Of a DNA stretch of 6,178 nucleotides, positions 1 to 3,991 are shown piece after piece (positions within the stretch are counted from its first letter, which is position 1; every line of letters starts with the position of its first letter). The DNA is from Rubrobacter sp. (lineage in GTDB: Bacteria; Actinomycetota; Rubrobacteria; Rubrobacterales; Rubrobacteraceae), in contig JADDPM010000121.1 in NCBI GenBank assembly GCA_016781885.1, positions 1 through 6,178 of the forward strand, given 5' to 3'. The translations under genes and the position numbers were made by a program. The notes beneath the pieces were generated by a model. That model was not told where the DNA came from and ran no database searches. It was given only the letters and a program-made list of their open reading frames with translations.

Positions 1-82
1 ACATACAGAAGCTCTCCCTATTTCTCCCTATTGACGGAAGCACATACAGAAGCTCTCCCTATTTCTCCCTATTGACGGAAGC
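1..82. repeat. Two perfect tandem copies of a 41-bp unit
   Basis: Bases 1-41 and 42-82 are identical. Each unit contains a nested 10-bp direct repeat, TCTCCCTATT, twice in a row (13-22 and 23-32 in the first copy), and ends with TTGACGGAAGC. An 8-bp piece, GAAGCTCT (8-15), recurs at 79-86 just past the second copy, so the array may have grown by slippage or unequal exchange. The first copy starts at the first base of the window, so more copies may lie to the left. No coding sense is visible. The TTGACG in each unit resembles a -35 box, but no fitting -10 follows. Confidence 0.95.
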
Positions 83-115
83 TCTAAGGTGCGGGAGCCT
101 GAGTTTCATGAGACC

Positions 116-144
116 TGACGCGAAGAGAGCATCGTCTAGCGTCA
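116..144. promoter_or_regulatory. Inverted repeat upstream of mntH remnant, possible operator
   Basis: TGACGC (116-121) and GCGTCA (139-144) are perfect 6-bp inverted arms separated by 17 bp. They lie just upstream of the candidate -10 of the mntH remnant. This could be a regulator site or chance. Nothing else supports it. Confidence 0.2.
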
Positions 145-161
145 TTTTCCCATATTTACGT

Positions 162-184
162 TATAGTTTTAGGGTTAGCTAAAA
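162..184 (+). promoter_or_regulatory. Candidate -10 box and DtxR/MntR-like operator of mntH
   Basis: TATAGT (162-167) is a near-consensus -10 box. No convincing -35 is seen. Overlapping its last base is the 18-bp dyad TTTTAG-GGTTAG-CTAAAA (167-184), with perfect 6-bp arms and a GTTAGC core. This resembles the DtxR/IdeR/MntR operator style (TTAGGTTAGCCTAACCTAA) used to repress Mn and Fe uptake genes. The site lies 31 bp before the GTG of an Nramp gene, where a metal-dependent repressor would block transcription. The sequence and position are seen; the repressor identity is inferred. Confidence 0.45.
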
Positions 185-214
185 ATCGTCGTGGTCCTTT
201 GGAGAACAAATTCC

Positions 215-1522
215 GTGAGTGAGCGTTCCACAAATGAGATCATCGAGAGCGTTTTGCCGGGCGAGAGCGCCACGGTGCGGGCGGCGCATCAGTCCCTGAA
301 GGGGGAACGGCGGGGGCTACGCGGGTTGTTGCCGTTCCTCGGGCCGGCGTTCGTCGCGGCGGTAGCCTACGTAGACCCGGGAACCTTCGCGACCAACATC
401 TCGGCGGGAGCTCAGTACGGGTACCTGCTGCTGTGGGTTATTCTGGCTTCCAACCTCATGGCGATGCTTATATAGTCCATGTCGGCGAAGCTTGGGATCG
501 CCACGGGCAAGAACCTGCCGGAGGTGTGCCGGGAGCGGTTCCCGAGGCCGGTGACGTTGGGACTGTGGGTGCAGGCGGAGGTCATCGCGATGTGGCGACT
601 GACCTCGCGGATTCATCGGGGCGGCATTGGCTCTGAATTTGCTCTTCGGCATACCTCTGTTGACAGCTGGGCTGTTGACGGCGGTTGCTGCTTTCGGCAT
701 TTTGGAGTTGCAGCGACGGGGCTTCAGGCCGTTAGAGGCAGCCATCTCCGGCATGGTCGGGGTTATAGTGCTCGCCTTCGCCTTCCAGATGTTCTACGGT
801 GAGCCGGAGGGGGACAGGATCCTGGCCGGGCTCTTCACGCCCCAGTTCGTGGACACCAACAGCGTGCTGCTCGCCGCCGGTAATGTTTAGGGGCCACGGT
901 AATGCCGCACGTGATCTACTTGCATTCGGCGCTCACCCGGTGGCGGATCGTCGGCAGGACCGAGGAGGAGAAGAAGATTTTCCGCTTCGAGCTAGTGGAC
1001 GTGGTGATCGCGATGGCGATAGCCGGCACAATCAACGCCAGCATGCTCATCATGGCCGCCGCCCTCTTCAACGCCAACGGTCTCTTCGATGTCGGCGACA
1101 TAGACCTCGCCTTCGAGCAACTGCGCGTGCTCGTCAGCGACAATGCGGCGATCATTTTCGGCGTGGCCCTGCTCGCGAGCGGCTTCTCCAGCTCCTCGGT
1201 CGGCACAATGTCGGGGCAGGTAGTCATGCAGGGCTTTATCAACCGCCAGATACCGCTCTTCTTGCGGCGCCTGGTCACGATGGCTCCAGCCCTCGTGATC
1301 CTCGCCTTGAGCGTTAACCTCAGCAAGGCACTGATCATAAGCCAGGTCGTGCTCTCCTTCGGCCTTCCCTTCGCCCTGATACCGTTCCTGCTCTTCTGCC
1401 GCAACCGTGGCGTGATGGGCGCGCTCACCAACCACCGCCTGACGACCGCCGTCGCCATGGTCGTCGTCGCCCTGATCGTCACCCTTAACGTCTTTCTCCT
1501 CTACCAGACGTTCTTCGGCTGA
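215..1522 (+). pseudogene. mntH: Nramp/MntH-type divalent metal (Mn2+) transporter, disrupted
   Basis: This is a remnant of a proton-coupled Nramp (MntH) inner-membrane Mn2+/Fe2+ importer. I chose GTG 215 because GGAG (201-204) lies 10 nt upstream; GTG 191 in the same frame has no ribosome site. Family marks are TM1 DPG (codons 54-56), TM6 ATVMPHVIYLHS (near 890-925) and a full C-terminal helix set to the TGA at 1520-1522. Four lesions break it. An amber TAG at 473-475 stands where Gln is expected. A TG duplication at 591-594 shifts the frame by +2. One A is missing near 611, in an expected GAATTC. One T is missing near 887, giving TAG 888-890. The indels sum to zero, so the last third (from 888) is back in the first frame. 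Repaired length is about 435 aa, normal for MntH. The DPGN metal-binding Asn is also Thr here. A working product is very unlikely. Confidence 0.93.
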
Positions 1523-1911
1523 TGGCGCTCTGGGCGCTCGCGCTTCACCTGATCTACCTGGCGTTCGCCTTCAGTGGATAGACTCTCTTGCAACTCGGGA
1601 GGACGGGTTCGACGGGCTTCAAGGGGATAAGCGGGCGTCCGGGCTCCGCGGAATCGCCGCCCCCGTACTGGACCTGGTGGGAATCGGAACTGGACACCGC
1701 CCTGGATGGCCAGGTAGGACACGCGATCGGGTTCGCACTCTTCGTCGCGGGCCTCGCTGGGACGCTCCTGGCGTAGGCTGCAATGGGGGCGTCGTAGCGC
1801 ATAGGAGTAGACAATACCAAGAGGACGGATCTCGTTACCTCCGGTCCGTTTGCGCTTGTGCGGAACCCGATCTTTTCGGTGATAGTCCTGACCTTCCTCG
1901 GGCTCGTCGCC
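1522..1911 (+). pseudogene. Isoprenylcysteine methyltransferase-like membrane protein, disrupted and truncated
   Basis: ATG 1522 overlaps the mntH TGA by one base (TGATG), a typical coupled operon junction. One frame reads an N-terminal membrane helix (MALWALALHLIYLAFAFSG), RTGSTGFKGISGRPGSAE, ALDGQVGHAIGFALFVAGLAGTLLA, AAMGAS, then LVTSGPFALVRNPIFS and VLTFLGL. This is the pattern of the ICMT/phospholipid-methyltransferase-like family of small multi-pass proteins. Three in-frame amber codons interrupt it: 1579-1581, 1774-1776 (Gln expected) and 1795-1797 (Trp expected). Between about 1652 and 1690 the family-like text (AAPVLDLVGIGT) lies in another frame, and a membrane segment expected after SAE is missing, so there is an internal deletion plus compensating shifts. 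The C-terminal half is replaced by a ZIP fragment. The substrate of the intact protein cannot be told. Confidence 0.8.
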
Positions 1912-2103
1912 GTGGCCTTCGCCCAGCCCCTCTCACCCTACGCCCTGGCCTTCGCCGCCGGAGCTATGATCTTCGTCGTAGCCGAGGAGCTAATCCCCGA
2001 GCCGCAGAAGGGCGGTCATATAGACCTCGCTACGATACCGCTCATGGTCGGCTTCGCAGCCATGATGACGCTCGACGTTACGTTCGGTGAAAGAAGCTTG
2101 TAA
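1912..2103 (+). pseudogene. C-terminal fragment of a ZIP-family metal transporter, fused to the preceding pseudogene
   Basis: In the same frame as the preceding remnant the protein changes character to AFAQPLSPYALAFAAGAMIF, then VVAEELIPEPQKGGHIDLAT, and ends with a hydrophobic helix (IPLMVGFAAMMTLDV). This matches the last helices of GufA/ZupT-like ZIP transporters. The EELIPE motif (1984-2001) is part of the ZIP metal site in the helix that normally reads HE/EExxPE. Only about 60 of roughly 250 residues remain, and they end at TAA 2101-2103. The junction lies around 1900-1925 but cannot be placed exactly. A deletion that removed the end of the methyltransferase gene and the start of the ZIP gene would explain it. 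Intact ZIP proteins import Zn2+ and related metals. The fragment has no start of its own with a ribosome site. Confidence 0.75.
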
Positions 2104-2136
2104 ACTAAACAACCGGCCAGCCAAAAGAGCAACCGT

Positions 2137-2159
2137 CTTTCCGGTCAAGCTTCGGAAGG
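2137..2159 (+). other. Imperfect hairpin after the ZIP fragment
   Basis: CTTTCCG (2137-2143) pairs with CGGAAGG (2153-2159) with one G-T pair and a 9-nt loop. No T-run follows, so it is at best a weak terminator for the decayed operon. The rest of 2104-2252 is an AT-rich stretch (2163-2190) leading to the glutaredoxin gene. It must hold that gene's promoter, but I cannot assign boxes with confidence. Confidence 0.2.
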
Positions 2160-2252
2160 GCCATAAATATTCAATATCTCGTATATGACAACAGGGTAGT
2201 ATGCTCTCCGCGAAAGCGATGGGGTATACGGCTACCGAGAGGAGTTTTGACG

Positions 2253-2498
2253 ATGGCGCAGAGAGACGTTGTCTTGTTCGTGCAGCAGCCCGGCTGAATG
2301 TTCTGCACGCAGACGGAGGAGTTCCTCCGTGAGAAGGGTGTGGATTTCGCCATCAGGAACATCGCCGATGACGACGAGGGGGCGATCGCCGAATTGGAGC
2401 GCATGGGTACGATGACCACGCCCGTTACCGTCATCGCGGGGAGCGAAGTGGTGGTCGGCTTCGACCGCAAGAAGCTGGAGCAACTGCTCGGGCTTTGA
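2253..2498 (+). CDS. Glutaredoxin-like protein with in-frame TGA at active-site Cys (putative selenoprotein)
   Basis: This is a small thioredoxin-fold thiol-disulfide oxidoreductase, 81 aa if the TGA at 2295-2297 is read through. ATG 2253 has a strong ribosome site (GAGAGGAG, 2237-2244) 8 nt upstream. Strand 1 is DVVLFVQQPG; then comes position 15 (TGA), M16, F17, C18 and helix 1 (TEEFLREKGVDF). The cis-Pro motif is TTPVTV (P57), and GFDRKKLEQLLG forms the C-terminal helix. The family active site is P-x-C-x-x-C, so TGA stands exactly in place of the first, nucleophilic Cys, giving U-x-x-C. The remainder has no frameshift or further stop, unlike the pseudogenes to its left. Two readings remain: selenocysteine insertion helped by the hairpin at 2313-2330, or one Cys-to-stop mutation in a dying gene. 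Restart at ATG 2298 would leave a protein without strand 1 and has no ribosome site. The glutaredoxin call is firm; Sec is an inference. Confidence 0.8.
2295..2297 (+). other. In-frame TGA codon, candidate selenocysteine codon
   Basis: This is codon 15 from ATG 2253, preceded by Pro-Gly and followed by Met-Phe-Cys. It aligns with the first Cys of the glutaredoxin CxxC. Every nonsense codon found in the neighbouring pseudogenes is TAG, not TGA. Sec in place of a redox-active Cys is the usual pattern of thioredoxin-fold selenoproteins. Confidence 0.55.
2313..2330 (+). promoter_or_regulatory. SECIS-like hairpin downstream of the in-frame TGA
   Basis: ACGGAGG (2313-2319) pairs perfectly with CCTCCGT (2324-2330) around the tetraloop AGTT (2320-2323). 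There are 22 nt between the TGA and the loop, and the loop has G at its second position. Bacterial SECIS elements usually have 16-37 nt between UGA and the apical loop and a G among the first two loop bases, so it fits. A further short pairing, TTCT (2301-2304) with AGAA (2332-2335), may extend it across an uneven internal loop. The bulged U of the E. coli fdhF element is not seen. The stem also encodes Glu-Glu-Phe-Leu-Arg of helix 1, so it could be a coincidence of codon choice. Confidence 0.5.
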
Positions 2499-2556
2499 AA
2501 GCTCTTGGCGCAGGCCGGGCTTTAGGCGCAACGTTTTGGCAGGAGAGAAGCCGGAT

Positions 2557-2600
2557 TTGAGAAGTAGATCTCATATGACCGGGCTCCTTCTCAAGATTTT
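2557..2600. terminator. Long-loop inverted repeat with short T-run, possible terminator
   Basis: TTGAGAAG (2557-2564) and CTTCTCAA (2587-2594) are perfect 8-bp arms with a 22-nt loop, followed by GATTTT. It lies in the 219-bp gap between the convergent glutaredoxin and MerR genes, where a terminator is expected. The long loop and short T-run make it weak. The same gap holds a 13-bp palindromic site, ACTATAGCATAGT (2608-2620), and TTTTGGTTC twice (2597-2605 and 2644-2652). No gene is seen in 2499-2717. Confidence 0.3.
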
Positions 2601-2717
2601 GGTTCCAACTATAGCATAGTAACAATTCAGGCGAAAATGTAAGTTTTGGTTCTGTCGGCTTTTTGGTGAAGAGGATTGCCGCCTGTGAACCGAGAGGGAA
2701 GGTAATCCCGGCCAAGT

Positions 2718-3107
2718 TTATGTCTGGTATAGCAGCCTTGCGCACTCGTCCAGGCTCGCGCACTTGCAACGCAGCGCCTCCTCTAGCAGCTCTCTCGTCT
2801 CGCGAAGCTGCAAAATCGCCTCCTCCACCTCAACTAGCTTCTCCGAAGCGAGCGCCTGCCAGCGTTGTGCTGCCCCGGTCCCGGCGGGAAAGCCGTGTAG
2901 GAGGGTGCGGATCTCGCCGAGGGTGAATCCGGCGCGCTTGGCGCCCCCGATGAGGGCCAAACGCCGCAGCACTTCCTCGTCGTAGCGGCGCTTGCCGCCT
3001 ACGCGCTCGGGCTCTTCTAGCAACCCAGCTTCCTCGTAGTAGCGGATCGCCGAAGCCCTCACGCCCGCGCGCCGGGCGACCTCGCCGATGGTTAGAAGAG
3101 TGGGCAT
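2718..3107 (-). CDS. MerR-family transcriptional regulator with C-terminal CxCx5C motif
   Basis: This 129-aa dimeric DNA-binding regulator starts at the ATG ending at 3107, with AAGGAGGG at about 8 nt; an upstream in-frame extension exists but lacks a ribosome site. Residues 5-40 are the MerR winged helix-turn-helix (TIGEVARRAGVRASAIRYYE, then EAGLL..PERVGGKRRY). Residues 44-75 are the second helical part (VLRRLALIGGAKRAGFTLGEI). Residues 85-112 are a likely dimerisation coiled coil (LVEVEEAILQLRETRELLEE). The tail carries C114-K-C116-x5-C122. This spacing matches the last three of the four cluster cysteines in SoxR (Cx2CxCx5C), but the first Cys is Ala here. A thiol, metal or redox effector is therefore likely but cannot be named. 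It faces the 120-aa gene across a shared promoter region and probably controls it. It is convergent with the glutaredoxin gene. Confidence 0.92.
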   Translation of the reverse strand: MPTLLTIGEVARRAGVRASAIRYYEEAGLLEEPERVGGKRRYDEEVLRRLALIGGAKRAGFTLGEIRTLLHGFPAGTGAAQRWQALASEKLVEVEEAILQLRETRELLEEALRCKCASLDECARLLYQT

Positions 3108-3130
3108 CGGACGGCCCTCCTTATTTCGCC

Positions 3131-3161
3131 TTGACCTCAAGTGTGCTCGAAGTATTACCCT
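3131..3161 (+). promoter_or_regulatory. MerR/SoxR-type promoter-operator of the divergent small gene
   Basis: TTGACC (3131-3136), a 19-bp spacer and TACCCT (3156-3161) give the long spacer typical of MerR-activated promoters. Inside lies an imperfect dyad, CCTCAAGTGTGCTCGAAG (3135-3152). Its left arm equals the half-site of the E. coli soxS operator (CCTCAAGTTAACTTGAGG), and it lies at the same place relative to -35 and -10. The right arm (CTCGAAG) has two mismatches to CTTGAGG. On the other strand TAATAC (3158-3153), with TTGCGC 16 bp upstream, could serve the merR gene, so the same site could also control the regulator. CCTCAAGG recurs at 3159-3166. Confidence 0.6.
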
Positions 3162-3169
3162 CAAGGCGT

Positions 3170-3185
3170 AAGGGCGCAAGGGCGC
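3170..3185. repeat. Tandem 8-bp repeat in the 5' leader of the small gene
   Basis: AAGGGCGC occurs twice in direct succession (3170-3177 and 3178-3185) between the promoter and the ribosome site. No role is evident. Confidence 0.6.
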
Positions 3186-3211
3186 TCAATTATCCTGAGG
3201 AGGTAAACACC

Positions 3212-3574
3212 ATGAGTGCCGAGACGAGACGTACAGTCAAGCGTTTGGCTATCGCCTGTGAGCTCTCGGAGGAGGGAAAGAGCTCACGCCGGGAGGAGAG
3301 CTCGCGCGAGCTCTTTAGCGGATGCAAGGACGTGAAGGAACTCGAGGACGGCTACGAGTTCGTCTTCCCCGGGGGCGAGGAGTGGATCAAGAGGCTGACG
3401 CGCTTCGTCACCTCAGAGAGGGAGTGCTGCCGCTTCTTCGCATTCGAGCTCCTCTTCGAGCCGGACCTGGGACCGGTCTTGCTGAGGATGCGGGGACCGG
3501 CCGGGACCAAGGAGTTCCTCGCGGGGCAGTTCACGGAGGAGTTCGCCAGGGAACATTCCCTTGGGCTTGGCTGA
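3212..3574 (+). CDS. Conserved hypothetical cysteine-containing protein (ERECC motif), MerR-linked
   Basis: This 120-aa protein is probably cytoplasmic, with no signal peptide or membrane helix. ATG 3212 has a very strong ribosome site (GAGGAGGT, 3197-3204) at 7 nt. Visible marks are ACELSEEGK with C16, a charged helix (RREESSRELFSGC, C38), DGYEFVFPGGEEW (46-58), then FVTSERECCRFFAFELLFEP (65-84) with the vicinal pair C72-C73, and GPVLLRMRGPAGTKEFL (87-103). I recall small proteins with an ER-x-CC-x-FF-x-F core next to MerR-type regulators, but no proven function. The vicinal thiols and the divergent MerR gene suggest binding of a soft metal or a thiol-reactive compound, which is inference. 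The gene is intact, with codon use like its neighbours. It ends 9 bp before an ISL3-like fragment in the same frame. Confidence 0.88.
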   Translation: MSAETRRTVKRLAIACELSEEGKSSRREESSRELFSGCKDVKELEDGYEFVFPGGEEWIKRLTRFVTSERECCRFFAFELLFEPDLGPVLLRMRGPAGTKEFLAGQFTEEFAREHSLGLG

Positions 3575-3583
3575 GGCAGTCCG

Positions 3584-3742
3584 GTGCACGGCGACGTCTC
3601 GTTCTCCGTTCCGGAGCAGCTTCACTTAGAGTCCCTGGAGGCCGATCCAGGTGGCATAATCATACGCGGCGCCGAAGAAGCCCAGCGCTGCCCCGAGTGC
3701 GGTGCGAGATCGGTGGCTCGGGCGCGGAGAGGGCTCCCGTAG
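3584..3742 (+). pseudogene. ISL3-family transposase, N-terminal fragment
   Basis: From GTG 3584 (GAGG at 3573-3576, 7 nt upstream) the frame reads LHLESLEADPGGIIIRGAEE followed by RCPECGARSVARARRGLP and a TAG at 3740-3742. The CPxCG zinc-ribbon half following a vEsvE-type strand matches the start of ISL3-family transposases (zf-ISL3), which continue with an arginine-rich stretch and DLP. Only about 50 of roughly 400 residues are present. The DDE domain and inverted repeats are not visible, so this is a scar of an insertion element or of a recombination next to it. Confidence 0.6.
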
Positions 3743-3976
3743 AAAACTTCCGCATGACTCTAACTTCGGGTTCGGCCTCCGAGAAGGCCGGGAAGCGACC
3801 ATCGGACCAGAGAAATAGAAGTGGGGTTCCCGTCGCCAGCTTCCGATAAGAGTGTTTTCGGGGCTCAACGCACGCATCTCGCGCCGTGAATGGACGAGAG
3901 AGCTGTCAGCGCAAGAGAAGCTGATAGGGTCTATAGATAGTTCCAAACGACCCATTACGGTAGACAACCGCTCTTA
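3743..3976. other. Stretch without a recognisable gene
   Basis: No family signal is found on either strand; the frames that stay open look like composition shadows. A hairpin, CGGCCT (3773-3778) with AGGCCG (3785-3790) around a 6-nt loop, is present without a T-run. This may be residual material from the degraded insertion element followed by the promoter region of the transporter gene. Confidence 0.5.
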
Positions 3977-3991
3977 TATACTGCCGCTGCC
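3977..3991 (+). promoter_or_regulatory. -10 box placed for a leaderless transcript of the MFS gene
   Basis: TATACT (3977-3982) ends 9 nt before ATG 3992, so transcription would begin at or within a few bases of the start codon. The 20 bases before the ATG contain no Shine-Dalgarno-like purine run, unlike the other intact genes here. A -35 box is not clear (ATTACG at 3954-3959 with 17-bp spacing is the best). Leaderless genes are common in actinobacteria. Confidence 0.5.

Noticed and set aside
1..82. CRISPR array
   Set aside because: The two 41-bp units are directly adjacent with no spacer, and no cas genes are present.
317..754. Minus-strand open frame of 145 codons opposite mntH
   Set aside because: It is a shadow of the GC-rich mntH remnant, with low-complexity Arg/Pro/Gln content and no ribosome site.
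916..1482. Minus-strand open frame of 188 codons opposite the end of mntH
   Set aside because: It is antisense to clear Nramp sequence and shows no family pattern.
2298..2498. Separate 66-aa protein starting at ATG 2298
   Set aside because: It has no ribosome site and lacks strand 1 and half the active site of the glutaredoxin. ATG 2253 with a strong ribosome site is in the same frame.
3773..3790. Rho-independent terminator
   Set aside because: The 6-bp GC hairpin lacks a following T-run in either direction.
3322..3849. Plus-strand open frame of 175 codons overlapping the ERECC gene
   Set aside because: It is an Arg/Gly-rich shadow in another frame of a gene with a strong start and a conserved pattern.
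3626..3967. Minus-strand open frame of 113 codons over the ISL3 fragment
   Set aside because: No recognisable motifs, and it overlaps a better-supported plus-strand fragment.
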